A stretch of 64,000 nt of DNA from JANXQZ01 sp038225555 (GCA_038225555.1 JBBRRB010000006.1:124001-188000), one strand, 5' to 3'. Shown: positions 25,523-33,951, counted from the stretch's first letter. Translations and numbers: made by a program. The notes: generated from the letters alone by a model not told the origin.

Positions 25523-25782
25523 TTCTGCTGACGGTTGCTGTTGACGAGCGCAGCGACGGATCCAAGTGCGGTCCCAATGGTCTTCGCGATTCCTAAGAGA
25601 ACCGGGTCCGCACTTTCCGTCGGTCCCGTCAGCTCTTTCTCGGCGAGGAACCAATCCACGTCCGGCGTTCCGATAGGAGCGCCCCGCTCCATCCAAAATT
25701 TAAAAGCCAGAAGCTCCACCTCATCGTGAAGATGAGAGGTGGGGGCACCCGGCATCAACGGCATTTCGTTCGCAGAAGTCAT
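25519..25782 (-). CDS. DUF2934-family small protein
   Basis: An 87-residue protein with the DUF2934 pattern: H-x-x-V/I-x-x-L-A-F-x-x-W-x-x-R-G, then P-D-x-D-W-F-x-A-E-x-E-L (HDEVELLAFKFWMERGAP, DVDWFLAEKEL). This domain occurs in Proteobacteria and Acidobacteriota, often in several copies per genome, with no known role. The C-terminus adds a hydrophobic stretch (IAKTIGTALGSVAALVN) that may be membrane-associated. Its stop overlaps the start of the GH43-like gene. Confidence 0.75.
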   Translation of the reverse strand: MTSANEMPLMPGAPTSHLHDEVELLAFKFWMERGAPIGTPDVDWFLAEKELTGPTESADPVLLGIAKTIGTALGSVAALVNSNRQQN

Positions 25783-25847
25783 AACCGCCTCCGATATTTA
25801 TTATCCCCGAGAGGGCCTTGTTATGCGAATATAGCACTGGGGTACCC

Positions 25848-26249
25848 ATGAGAAAGCTGTACACAATCTGTTTAACGTTTGCGCTCCTCTGTGCTGTCGC
25901 TTATGCCAAGAAGTTCCCGATGACTGCAGCGCCCATAGTTCCCGGGGCTCGAGGCGATGTTGAGGCTAGCAAGGATAAGAATGGCAACACGAAGCTTAAG
26001 TTGACTGTCGAACATCTTGCCGGTCCAAACGAGCTAACTCCCGCTAAGAACGTATACGTAGTGTGGTTTCAGGAACGGGGTGGGACCGCGGAGAATCAAG
26101 GTCGATTGAAGGTCGATAAGCACCTCAAGGCGAGCTTTGCAACGAGCACTCCTTTAACGACGTTCGATTTATTCGTGACCGCCGAGCAGGATGCCAGTTC
26201 GAAGAGTCCTGGCGAAACAGAGGTTCTGAGGACAACTATTCAGTTGTAG
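25848..26249 (+). CDS. Small exported protein of acidobacterial type
   Basis: A 133-residue protein with a clear signal peptide (MRKLYTICLTFALLCAVAYA, cut near residue 20). The mature part has KDKNGNTKLKLTVEHLAGP, VYVVWFQERGG, LKVDKHLKASFAT and TTFDLFVTAEQD. I recall many similar small exported proteins in Acidobacteriota that pair a beta-sandwich with 'VTAEPD', sometimes labelled anti-sigma factor without evidence. ATG 25848 is preferred over TTG 25818 because only it gives the signal peptide at the N-terminus. Role unknown. Confidence 0.8.
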   Translation: MRKLYTICLTFALLCAVAYAKKFPMTAAPIVPGARGDVEASKDKNGNTKLKLTVEHLAGPNELTPAKNVYVVWFQERGGTAENQGRLKVDKHLKASFATSTPLTTFDLFVTAEQDASSKSPGETEVLRTTIQL

Positions 26250-26270
26250 AAAATTGAGCCAGCAAGCCCG

Positions 26271-26834
26271 CTACGGTTTGTGAGTGGAAACGGAGAGGCA
26301 GCCGTTCATCGCGACTCCTTTTCCGTCCGCTCCAACTGAACCGGAAACACAGGAGCCTTCCATCCCACCCGAAAAAACAATGTTGTGCCCGTTCACATTG
26401 AACTCGCCGCTGGCGCTTTTGCCGGACTTGTTGAAGCTGCCGCCAACTTGGTGGCGCGTTCCACTGGCCGGATTGGGAGGGATGCGCGTACCCGAATAGA
26501 TCACGGGATCGCGGCCTTCCGCAGGAGCCAAGGCTAGTTCCAGTGTGGATCCCTTTAATTGGCCGGTAATGCTTCGCTTGGCGGCGAACTCATCCAGGTA
26601 CGATGCGTTGAATCTGTCACCCTCGATTTGAATGTCGCTGAGAGCGGAGGGGTACGGGTGGAAATAAGTCGCCGAAATCGAGTCGCCATTAACCTGGAAT
26701 TCCAGTTTCGATCGTTGCGGGTCTGGACCGTTCAGCTTCCAGACACCCTCGAATCGGTACGCCTGGACGGGCTCTCCTGACCACAGAACGGGGCTCATAA
26801 GGAGGATGCAGTGCGCCGCGAGAAACCTGCTCAT
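26271..26834 (-). CDS. Hypothetical secreted protein
   Basis: A 187-residue protein with a signal peptide (MSRFLAAHCILLMSPVLWSG). The mature part is beta-rich with a FEGVWKLNGPDPQRSKLEFQV opening, a repeated pattern of Gly/Ser strands and two cysteines near the end (GSCVSG, MNGCLSV) that could form a disulfide. The opening resembles the strand pattern of small lipocalin-like proteins that measure 'G-W-x-x-x', but I do not recognise a family. The stop lies 21 bp from the end of the convergent exported-protein gene. Confidence 0.7.
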   Translation of the reverse strand: MSRFLAAHCILLMSPVLWSGEPVQAYRFEGVWKLNGPDPQRSKLEFQVNGDSISATYFHPYPSALSDIQIEGDRFNASYLDEFAAKRSITGQLKGSTLELALAPAEGRDPVIYSGTRIPPNPASGTRHQVGGSFNKSGKSASGEFNVNGHNIVFSGGMEGSCVSGSVGADGKGVAMNGCLSVSTHKP

Positions 26835-26840
26835 ATCCGG

Positions 26841-26849
26841 ATAATATCA
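26841..26849 (-). promoter_or_regulatory. Extended -10 candidate six nt before the 26834 start
   Basis: On the minus strand TGATATTAT (TGnTAnnnT) ends at 26841, and the ATG begins at 26834. If used, the RNA would begin at or next to the start codon, giving a leaderless message. Confidence 0.45.
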
Positions 26850-27373
26850 TGCCATGGATGGATCTATCATTAAGCGGTCAGCCGACCCAAACGGTAGGGA
26901 GCCCTGACACTGAATGTAAACGTCGTGCCGGGCGGGAGTCCCGTCACGGCAACGGTTACTTTGACCGCTCCGGCCCCTGCAGGCGGCACTACGGTGCAGC
27001 TCGCTTATGTGGGTGCTGGCCCATGTCCTGGAATCAACGCTAATCTTCAAGTCAACCCGCCTATACCGGTTCCGACGAGTGTCTCGGTAAACCCGAGCGC
27101 GATTAGTCTGGGCGGGACGGCGGTGGGCACTGTTACTCTTTCCGGAGTATCCGCCACGAACACGTCAGTCTCGCTGCTTGTAACGATTCCTGGAACGCAG
27201 ATTTCTATTCCAGCCTTCGTGACCATCCCGGCGGGTGCGACGTCGGCCACATTCCCCGTATCGAGCATTGCCGCAGGGTTGGCAGGGCTCTTAAATCCGG
27301 TGGTGGGCACTATATCAATGCCGTCGCAGGCGGAGTGATGGTGAGTACCGGAGTAACGCTGAATCTTCTCTGA
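26849..27373 (+). pseudogene. Decayed Ig-like/repeat surface-protein gene fragment
   Basis: The plus strand encodes what looks like the end of a large surface protein: LTLNVNVVPGGSPVTATVTL, then a Pro-rich link and PTSVSVNPSAISLGGTAVG, VSLLVTIPGTQISIPAFV and TFPVSSIAAG. The main frame is open 26898-27338. The coding sense appears to change frame near 26900 (another frame carries a protein-like SLSGQPTQTVGSP) and again near 27310, where the next frame gives a sensible ending INAVAGGVMVSTGVTLNLL with a stop at 27371-27373. Two frame breaks and no proper start indicate a remnant. A strong terminator follows, consistent with the 3' end of a former gene. Confidence 0.55.
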
Positions 27374-27396
27374 CACTCGTCTAGCGACGCCTAGTG

Positions 27397-27427
27397 GAGC
27401 GGGGGCTAGTCCCCCGCTCTTTCTTTT
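27397..27427 (+). terminator. Rho-independent terminator
   Basis: A perfect 9-bp stem, GAGCGGGGG (27397-27405) and CCCCCGCTC (27411-27419), with a CTAGT loop is followed by TTTCTTTT. It is oriented for the plus strand, directly after the decayed Ig-like gene. Confidence 0.88.
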
Positions 27428-27435
27428 CACACCAC

Positions 27436-28845
27436 TCATTCCAATGAAAGCTGGAATGAGAATACTGCACCGCCCCCAGCACGATTCTCCGCCGAAATAG
27501 ATCCTCCGTGCGCCTCGACGATGCCCTTTGCGATCGCTAACCCCATCCCCGTCCCTCCCGCTGCATTGCGTCCTCGGACCCCGCGATAATACTTTCCGAA
27601 GATAAGATTCAGCTCGTTCGGGCTAATACCTAAGCCTCGATCGAGCACTTGAAAAAATATTGACCCGTTCTCGCTGTGAACATTAATTTCGATTGGCTTC
27701 GATACGGGAGAATATTTCGAGGCGTTTTCCGCTAGTTGTTTGATCACCTGCTCGAGCAGTCCAGCATCGGCGCAAACTGTGAGATTTTGGGGAATGGAAA
27801 CCAGGAATCTCTGGCGATCTCCTAACGGGAACAACACACGTTCAATTAAATCGCTCACCTGAAAAACATGCCGTTCCAATGCGACCTTGCCTGACTCGAT
27901 TCTGGCAAGCTGAACCGCCTCCGTAATGGTGCGCTGCAAGCGGTCGGTCTCCTCATCAATGATGCCCAGCAATTCGTCGCGCTCCGCTTCAGTTCGCGGC
28001 GGAATGGTGATCAGCGTGGATACGCATGTCTTGATCGCCGTTAGCGGAGTCTTCAAGTCGTGGGCAATCCCGTCCAACAAAACCGTTTTGAGCTTCTCCC
28101 CGCGCCGCGCAGCTTCAGCCGCCGTTGCCCTATCGAGCGCTCGGGAGCGTTCCAAGCTGATGCCAATCAAGTTCGCGAGCGAGTCTCTCTCCGGAACCGT
28201 AAGTTCTCGGCCAGTGAAACCGAGCGCTCCGATAGTTCTCGTCCCTAGCCGCACGGGGACTATGACGCGTCCCTCGCCGGTAGCCGGTTCGTTCGAGGCT
28301 GCAACGCGAGCGAGTTCCGATTCGCTCAAGAATGGTTCTTCCAGCGAGCCATGGATGTGCTTTGAATCGGAGTCGTAAAACGCGATGTTCCGCAGGCCGA
28401 AGATTTCGCCAGCACGAGGAAGTGCGCTGCGAGCAATATCGCTGGCATCGTCCAATAGGAGCGCACGGCTTAGCTGATAGAGCCGCTCGATCTCTCCTCG
28501 ACGAGCGGAAGCCTCCTCAGCTCGAGATTTGGCTCGAGCCGACAGTTGACTGGCAATCACCGCCGACACCAGGAAGGCGCAGAGGGCTACCCAGTTTTGG
28601 GGATCGGATATCGTCAGGGTTCCCACCGGAGGAAGGAAGAAGTAGTTGAACCCGAACATGCAAGCGATGGAAGTAAAGATTGCCTCTCTGAGCCCCGAGC
28701 GTGTCGCTACTCCCAAAACCAGCAAAAGCATCGCAAGAGCAACCGTTGTCGCGTTGACGCGGAAGACTGCATGACAGACCCAGACAAGAGCGGAAACGCA
28801 GGCTAGGCATGCCAAATACCGAAGTGCCGCCCTCATCAATGTCAT
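27436..28845 (-). CDS. kdpD: KdpD kinase half: DUF4118-GAF-HisKA-HATPase sensor kinase
   Basis: A 469-residue membrane histidine kinase matching the C-terminal half of KdpD. Four membrane helices at about 6-105 carry the KdpD-type FGFNYFFLPPVGTLTI segment (DUF4118). A GAF domain follows at about 120-238, then HisKA with the phosphoacceptor His262 (GIAHDLKTPLTA), and the ATPase domain with Asn374 (N-box), DRGLGI (402-407) and GTGMGL (431-436). It lacks the KdpD and USP N-terminal domains, which are encoded as two proteins in the kdp operon 3 kb away on the other strand. I infer it phosphorylates KdpE. Confidence 0.88.
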   Translation of the reverse strand: MTLMRAALRYLACLACVSALVWVCHAVFRVNATTVALAMLLLVLGVATRSGLREAIFTSIACMFGFNYFFLPPVGTLTISDPQNWVALCAFLVSAVIASQLSARAKSRAEEASARRGEIERLYQLSRALLLDDASDIARSALPRAGEIFGLRNIAFYDSDSKHIHGSLEEPFLSESELARVAASNEPATGEGRVIVPVRLGTRTIGALGFTGRELTVPERDSLANLIGISLERSRALDRATAAEAARRGEKLKTVLLDGIAHDLKTPLTAIKTCVSTLITIPPRTEAERDELLGIIDEETDRLQRTITEAVQLARIESGKVALERHVFQVSDLIERVLFPLGDRQRFLVSIPQNLTVCADAGLLEQVIKQLAENASKYSPVSKPIEINVHSENGSIFFQVLDRGLGISPNELNLIFGKYYRGVRGRNAAGGTGMGLAIAKGIVEAHGGSISAENRAGGGAVFSFQLSLE

Positions 28846-28888
28846 GGCTTTAGCCTAGCCCAAAGCCGACTGGTATTGGCCACAAAAC

Positions 28889-28897
28889 TGCTAAATT
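28889..28897 (+). promoter_or_regulatory. Extended -10 candidate before the glucoamylase-like gene
   Basis: TGCTAAATT (TGnTAnnnT) lies 3 nt before ATG 28901. A start site about 7 nt downstream would fall inside that ATG reading, which favours the in-frame TTG at 28928, itself preceded by GGAGG at 28913-28917. Confidence 0.35.
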
Positions 28898-28900
28898 TAA

Positions 28901-30250
28901 ATGGATGCGCTCGGAGGCCAAAGCGGATTGACCAGAAGAACCGCTCTTGCCGGATTGCTTGGCGCACCCGCTGGTTTGAGCCTCACCTTGCAAGATAGCG
29001 CTGCGGATACCGTTTTCCTGGATGACCTGCAGCATCGCAGCTTCCTATTTTTTTGGGAGCAGGCTAACCCGGATACCGGCCTCGTACCAGACCGCTCTGG
29101 AGTGAACGGCGGACCGCCTGTGGGCCCCAGCGAGCATGTTGGCAGCAGCGCAGCGACCGGCTTCGGTCTCACCGCCCTCTGCATCGGTGCCCAGCACAAA
29201 TGGATCACCCAACAGCAAGCGCGGGCGCGCGTTCTCACTACCCTCGATTTCTTCGCAAACCACGCCTTTCAAGAGCACGGATGGTTCTATCATTGGCTGG
29301 ATGTGCGAACCGGCGAACAGCGCTGGGCGAGTGAAGTTTCATCGATCGATACTGCGCTGTTGATGGGCGGAGTCTTGACGGCAGCCCAATATTTCTCGCA
29401 AGATGGGGCAATCTCTAAACTGGCCAAGCTCATCTACGATAGGATCGATTTCCCTTGGATGTTAGATGGTGATCAATTTCTTCTCTCGCACGGGTGGCGG
29501 TCAGACAAAGGCTTTATCAAGTATCGCTGGGACACGTATGCGGAGATGTCTCTGCTCTACATAATCGGCATCGGATCTTCTACCCATCCCCTGCCCCCGG
29601 CATCATGGTATGCGTGGCAGCGTCCGCTGTATACTTATGGACCCTTCCAATTCATCAGCGGCGGCCCCCTGTTCACTCATCAGTATTCGCACGCTTGGGT
29701 GGATTATCGGAATAGGCGGGATCGCGGTTTCGTGGAGTTCTTCCTGAATTCCGCGAATGCAACTCGCGCGAACCGCCAATTCTGCATGGATGTGGCGAAG
29801 AGTTTCCCGCTCAGTTTCGACGGGGACATTTGGGGCATCACGGCGTCTGACGGCGTTAAAGGATACAAGGTCTATTCGGAAATCGCGCACTTCGAACCAG
29901 TGGATGGAACAGTGGCACCTTGCGCCCCTGGTGGATCTCTCATGTTCGCCCCTGACATTTGCTTGCCTGCGCTTAAAACCATGCAGGGTCGATTCGCCGA
30001 ACGCGTCTACGGCCGCTACGGTTTTGTGGATGCATTCAATCCGCAGGCCAAGTGGTTCGACACGGACGTGATCGGAATCGATGTGGGAATTACGCTGCTC
30101 AGCGCCGAGAATTTGAGGACTGGCAACGTGTGGCGCTGGTTCATGCAGAATAAAGCGATTCCGGCAGCGATGGATCTAGTGGGATTCGAGCCCAAAATCG
30201 CGGAGCCGAAGCGCAAGCGAACTAGTGGACGTAAATCGAAATCAGCCTGA
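28901..30250 (+). CDS. Glucoamylase-like (PF10091-type) protein with Tat signal
   Basis: A 449-residue alpha/alpha-barrel protein of the glycoamylase-like family. The core opens DDLQHRSFLFFWEQANPDTGL and shows SSAATGFGLTALCIG, GWFYHWLDVRTGEQRW, ASEVSSIDTALLMGGV and YTYGPFQFISGGPLFTHQYSHA; the family's carboxylates lie in these segments. The N-terminus has TRRTALAGLLGAPAGLSL, a twin-arginine signal. ATG 28901 is given, but TTG 28928 (with GGAGG upstream) is a good alternative and leaves the Arg pair near the N-terminus. A Lys/Arg-rich tail ends the protein. Members are thought to act on beta- or alpha-glucans; the substrate here is unknown. Confidence 0.82.
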   Translation: MDALGGQSGLTRRTALAGLLGAPAGLSLTLQDSAADTVFLDDLQHRSFLFFWEQANPDTGLVPDRSGVNGGPPVGPSEHVGSSAATGFGLTALCIGAQHKWITQQQARARVLTTLDFFANHAFQEHGWFYHWLDVRTGEQRWASEVSSIDTALLMGGVLTAAQYFSQDGAISKLAKLIYDRIDFPWMLDGDQFLLSHGWRSDKGFIKYRWDTYAEMSLLYIIGIGSSTHPLPPASWYAWQRPLYTYGPFQFISGGPLFTHQYSHAWVDYRNRRDRGFVEFFLNSANATRANRQFCMDVAKSFPLSFDGDIWGITASDGVKGYKVYSEIAHFEPVDGTVAPCAPGGSLMFAPDICLPALKTMQGRFAERVYGRYGFVDAFNPQAKWFDTDVIGIDVGITLLSAENLRTGNVWRWFMQNKAIPAAMDLVGFEPKIAEPKRKRTSGRKSKSA

Positions 30251-30253
30251 AGC

Positions 30254-31939
30254 TCACGAGCCCAAGCTCTTGATGAGTTGCTCGGCATGCTTCAAAGCCT
30301 CGGGCGTCAAGCGCTGGCCGGAAAGCATCCGGCCGATCTCGCGAGTTCGGGCTTCGTTCTTTAATTCTTCAATCTCGGCAACGGTACGTCCCTTCACTTC
30401 CCGTTTCTCGACGAAGTAATGACGATCCGCGAACCCGGCGATCTGGGCCAAGTGCGTTACGCACAGGACTTGGCTTTCGGCTGACAGTTGCTTCAGCCGG
30501 CGTCCCACAGATTCCGCCACGCCGCCGCCAATACCTGCGTCCACTTCGTCGAACACCAGCGTGCGTTGGATCTTGCCCGCACCTTTGGGGCTGCCCGCTT
30601 GTCCGATACAAGTCTTCAGTGCGAGCGCCAGCCGAGAAAGCTCACCGCCTGAAGCGACCTTCTCGAGCGGCTTTGGCTCTTCGCCCACATTTGACGAGAT
30701 CAAGAAGGCGATCTTATCTGCCCCTTGTCCAGACCAGCTCGTCGGCAGCATTTGAACCTGGAACACCGTATTGGCCAAAGCTAGAGAAGCGAGTTCGGAC
30801 TCCACTTGAGAGGCGAGCTTCTTGGCTGCCAGGGCCCGTTGCCTGGTGAGCTCGGCAGCGGCTTGTCGATACTCTTCCGTGAGGGTTTGAAGCTCTCGAT
30901 CCAGCATGGCCCGTCTTTCTCCAGCGTGCTCTACGGCGTCCATCTGGGCCGTTACGCTGGCTAAGAAAGCAAGGATGTCATCCACGCTGCTGCCGTATTT
31001 GCGCTTGAGCCGGTCAATTGCTTCAAGACCAGTCTCCACGTCTTCAAGACGTTTTGGATCCGCCTCTAATTTCTCCAGGTAGTGGCGCAAGACTTCCGCA
31101 GCTTCGTCAATCACGATCTCAACCGGCTTGAGCGATTCCAGCACTTCCTTCAGAGTGGGATCGATGCGGCACAACTCGTCCAGCCTCTTGAGCGCCAGGC
31201 GGATCTGCGTTGACGCGCTGTCCGACGCGTCGTAGAGGGCGGCGTACGCTGCGTTGGCGCTTTCCTGCAGCTTCGACACGTTCTTCAAAACCGCGCGTTC
31301 GCGCTCGAGATCGGAGTCAGCCCCGGTCTTCAACCCAGCCGACTCGATCTCTTTGCGCTGAAAACTCCACAGGTCGAGCATTCGCAGCTTTTCTTGCTCC
31401 GACTTATCCAGCTTTTCGATCTCCCGCGCGCAAGCCTGCCAGCGCTGAAAGAGCTCGGCCGTTTTCCGAAGGGGCTCGGCGAGGCCAGCGAAGTCGTCCA
31501 GCATATGAAGCTGATTGTCCGGCGAAAACAGCATCTGCTGATCGTGCTGCCCGTGGATATCGCCCAGATAAGGCGACAGTTCGCGCAGCAGAGCTGCAGT
31601 CACCGGGCGGCTGCCGGCAAAGGCGCGCGATTTGCCGCTGCTCAGAATTTCCCGCTGGATGAGAAGCTCGCCATCCTCGGGTTCGATTCCGGCGGCGTCG
31701 AGAATTGCGCTTGTGGCTTCGTTGTGGGGAATTTCGAAAATCCCCGAGATCCGCGCTCTCTGCGTGTCTGACCGAACCATCTCCGCGGATGCCCTGCCCC
31801 CGAACAACAGGCCGAGCGCATCCACGACAATGGATTTGCCGCTGCCCGTCTCGCCTGTAAGCAGGTTCAGGCCGCATCCAAAGCGGACGCGGACTCGTTC
31901 CACGACCGCGTAATTTTCCACTACCAGCTCAAGAAGCAC
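30254..31939 (-). CDS. recN: RecN DNA repair ATPase
   Basis: An SMC-like ATPase for double-strand break repair, 561 residues (typical 550-570). Walker A is LLTGETGSGKSIVVDAL, followed by long coiled-coil arms (about 155-370) and the C-terminal LASGGELSRLALALK signature and LVFDEVDAGIGG Walker B. Start GTG 31939 sits 8 nt downstream of a perfect TATAAT (31953-31948), so the message may be leaderless. I cannot define a LexA box for this lineage. It converges on the glucoamylase-like gene with 3 bp between stops. Confidence 0.95.
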   Translation of the reverse strand: MLLELVVENYAVVERVRVRFGCGLNLLTGETGSGKSIVVDALGLLFGGRASAEMVRSDTQRARISGIFEIPHNEATSAILDAAGIEPEDGELLIQREILSSGKSRAFAGSRPVTAALLRELSPYLGDIHGQHDQQMLFSPDNQLHMLDDFAGLAEPLRKTAELFQRWQACAREIEKLDKSEQEKLRMLDLWSFQRKEIESAGLKTGADSDLERERAVLKNVSKLQESANAAYAALYDASDSASTQIRLALKRLDELCRIDPTLKEVLESLKPVEIVIDEAAEVLRHYLEKLEADPKRLEDVETGLEAIDRLKRKYGSSVDDILAFLASVTAQMDAVEHAGERRAMLDRELQTLTEEYRQAAAELTRQRALAAKKLASQVESELASLALANTVFQVQMLPTSWSGQGADKIAFLISSNVGEEPKPLEKVASGGELSRLALALKTCIGQAGSPKGAGKIQRTLVFDEVDAGIGGGVAESVGRRLKQLSAESQVLCVTHLAQIAGFADRHYFVEKREVKGRTVAEIEELKNEARTREIGRMLSGQRLTPEALKHAEQLIKSLGS

Positions 31940-31947
31940 TCGACCGA

Positions 31948-31978
31948 ATTATACGATGCCTGTCTAAGTTGCTATAAA
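31948..31978. promoter_or_regulatory. Overlapping divergent promoters of recN and the HEAT-repeat gene
   Basis: On the minus strand TATAAT at 31953-31948 faces recN. On the plus strand TGCTATAAA at 31970-31978 (extended -10) faces the HEAT gene ATG at 31995. The plus-strand -10 lies where the recN -35 would fall, so the two polymerases would compete. Confidence 0.5.
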
Positions 31979-31994
31979 GGGCTGTGGGGTTTCG

Positions 31995-32804
31995 ATGAAT
32001 GTGAAACGTTGTATCTGCCTGTGTCTGATTGTTTCAAGCAAGCTGGCGCTTGCTCAGCCGGAGGCTACGGCCTGGGACATCCTCAAGCAGGGAATTGACG
32101 ATAAGAACCCGGACCGGCGCAAGCAGGCGGTTACGGCTATCGGCTCGCTGGGCCTGATGCCGGAGGCGATCAAGCTGGTGGAGCATGGGTTGCGGGATGA
32201 TGATCCCATCGTGCGGCAAGTGGGCGCGGCCGTGCTTGGCCAGATGAAATCCAGATCGTCGATTCCGGCTCTGATTGCCGCACTCGACGATCCTTCGGGC
32301 GAGGTCCAATTTACGGCAGCTCGCGCGCTTTGGGAGATGGGCGACCACAACGGAGAGACTGTGCTGCAGGACGTGATGACGAGGCAGCAGAAAGCGACGG
32401 CGGGCTTCGTGGAAGGCGGCATGCGCGATGCCAGGGCAAAACTGCGCGATAAGAAAGGGCTTGCCAAAATGGGCATCAACGAGGCGAGCGGAGCCTTGCT
32501 CGGTCCATTCTCAATAGGAGTTATCGCCGCCGAGGAGATGATGAAAGATAGCGGCGCGACGGGCCGCGCATTGTCCGCCTCGCTGCTCGCTCAAAAGTGC
32601 GATTCACGCAACATTCAACTCCTGCAATGGACGCTCAAGGAAGAGAAGAATAATACGGTCAAGGCCGTGGTCGCGAAGTCGCTGGGGCAATGCGGAACCG
32701 CCGAGGATATTGTGCGAATCGAGCCCTATTTGGCGGCGGGAAACGATGCTTTGCGGTTTATGGCGGCGGCCGCAATTATAAGACTCTCGCGGCTGCCGCA
32801 GTAG
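31995..32804 (+). CDS. Exported HEAT-repeat protein
   Basis: A 269-residue protein with an N-terminal signal (MNVKRCICLCLIVSSKLALA). The mature part has HEAT/PBS-lyase-type repeats of about 30 residues: NPDRRKQAVTAIGSLG, DDPIVRQVGAAVLGQM, DPSGEVQFTAARALWEMG and, after a less regular centre, NTVKAVVAKSLGQCG and NDALRFMAAAAIIRLS. The centre (about 120-190) contains a helical segment with GALLGPFSIGVIAAEEM. HEAT repeats bind proteins; no catalytic residues are implied. It is divergent from recN and ends 4 bp before the convergent galM. Confidence 0.82.
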   Translation: MNVKRCICLCLIVSSKLALAQPEATAWDILKQGIDDKNPDRRKQAVTAIGSLGLMPEAIKLVEHGLRDDDPIVRQVGAAVLGQMKSRSSIPALIAALDDPSGEVQFTAARALWEMGDHNGETVLQDVMTRQQKATAGFVEGGMRDARAKLRDKKGLAKMGINEASGALLGPFSIGVIAAEEMMKDSGATGRALSASLLAQKCDSRNIQLLQWTLKEEKNNTVKAVVAKSLGQCGTAEDIVRIEPYLAAGNDALRFMAAAAIIRLSRLPQ

Positions 32805-32808
32805 CTCG

Positions 32809-33912
32809 TTATTGGGCGGAGAAGCGGTAAACCGTTGTGGTGCGATAGGTCTGGCCGGGCCTTAACTCAGTGGACGGGAACTTGGGGTGGTTGGGCGAAT
32901 CGGGGAAATGCTGGGTCTCCATGCAGAATGCATAGCGCTGCTTGTAGACTTTGCCAGCCTTGCCGGTCAGCGTGCCGTCGAGGAAATTGCCCGTGTAGAA
33001 TTGCAAGCCGGGTTCTGTGGTGAGCACTTCCATTACGCGACCCGTGGATGGTTCGTGGACCTTGGCGGCAAGCTTGAGCGACCCGCCGCCGGAGCTCAGG
33101 ACCCAGTTGTGATCGTAGCCTTTGCCAAATTTGATCTGTTCGTCGTCGGCATTAATGCGCTCGCCGATCGCGTGAGGCGTGTGGAAATCGAATGGCGTCC
33201 CGGCTGTGGTCTTCAGTTCGCCCGTGGGAATCAGCCCTTTGTCTACGGGAGTGAATCGGTCTGCCAGCAGCGTAACCTCGTGCTTCAAGACGTCGCCTTC
33301 GCCCTGTCCAGCGAGATTGAAATAAGAATGGTTGGTCAGGTTTAGCACCGTGTCTTTGTCAGTGGTGGCAGAGTAATCGATGCGCAGTTCGTTAGAGGTG
33401 AGCGTGTATTTCACTGTTGCCGACAAGTTTCCCGGGAAGCCTTCTTCGCCATCTTTGGAGAGGTAGGTGAGAACCAGCGAGTCGCCGTCGATTTTGCCGG
33501 TCCAGACTCGGCTGTCGAAGCCCTTTAAGCCCCCGTGAAGCGTGTTGTCGCCATCGTTCTTCGGGAGGGTGTAGGCATGCCCGTCCAGCGTAAATTTGGC
33601 ATGGCCGATGCGGTTGCCGTAGCGTCCGATCAGCGCTCCGAAATATGGGTTCGTTTTGAAATAACCGTCCAAAGTGTCAAAACCGAGGACGATGTCGGCG
33701 GACTTGCCCGTCCGGTCAGGGGTCTTGAGAGTCACCACCCGGCCTCCAAAGGTCGTAATGGATGCTTCCAGTTTTCCGCTTTTCAGCGTGTACAGATCCA
33801 CTGCCGTCCCGTCATTCGTTTTGCCGAACGGCTTCTTGGTTACCATCGTTTTCGCCTCTACGTGGAATGCCAGCGTCGCCGCCAGCGCGATAATTACTCG
33901 GAACATCCGCAC
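32809..33912 (-). CDS. galM: Exported aldose 1-epimerase (galactose mutarotase)
   Basis: A 367-residue GalM-family enzyme that interconverts alpha and beta anomers of hexoses. The catalytic His195 is in LTNHSYFNLAG and the Glu332 base in METQHFPDSPNHPKFPSTEL; GRYGNRIG and NTLHGG are also family-typical. The N-terminus is a signal peptide (RVIIALAATLAFHVEA), so unlike E. coli GalM it should act in the periplasm, which fits processing of sugars released outside the cytoplasm. Met1 and Met3 are both possible starts. It sits downstream of the rpoC terminator, on the same strand, and probably has its own promoter. Confidence 0.93.
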   Translation of the reverse strand: MRMFRVIIALAATLAFHVEAKTMVTKKPFGKTNDGTAVDLYTLKSGKLEASITTFGGRVVTLKTPDRTGKSADIVLGFDTLDGYFKTNPYFGALIGRYGNRIGHAKFTLDGHAYTLPKNDGDNTLHGGLKGFDSRVWTGKIDGDSLVLTYLSKDGEEGFPGNLSATVKYTLTSNELRIDYSATTDKDTVLNLTNHSYFNLAGQGEGDVLKHEVTLLADRFTPVDKGLIPTGELKTTAGTPFDFHTPHAIGERINADDEQIKFGKGYDHNWVLSSGGGSLKLAAKVHEPSTGRVMEVLTTEPGLQFYTGNFLDGTLTGKAGKVYKQRYAFCMETQHFPDSPNHPKFPSTELRPGQTYRTTTVYRFSAQ

Positions 33913-33927
33913 TCTCCGTTGTGAATA

Positions 33928-33951
33928 AAAAAGCGGGCCTTTCGGCCCGCC
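33928..33951 (-). terminator. Rho-independent terminator after rpoC
   Basis: On the minus strand the 7-bp GC stem GCGGGCC/GGCCCGC with a GAAA tetraloop runs 33951-33934 and is followed by TTTTTT (33933-33928). It lies 25 bp beyond the rpoC stop and ends the ribosomal-protein/RNA-polymerase transcript before galM. Confidence 0.93.

Noticed and set aside
27397..27427. Terminator acting on the kinase gene from the opposite strand
   Set aside because: The T-tract is only on the plus-strand side; on the minus strand the stem is followed by CACTAG, so it is not a terminator there.
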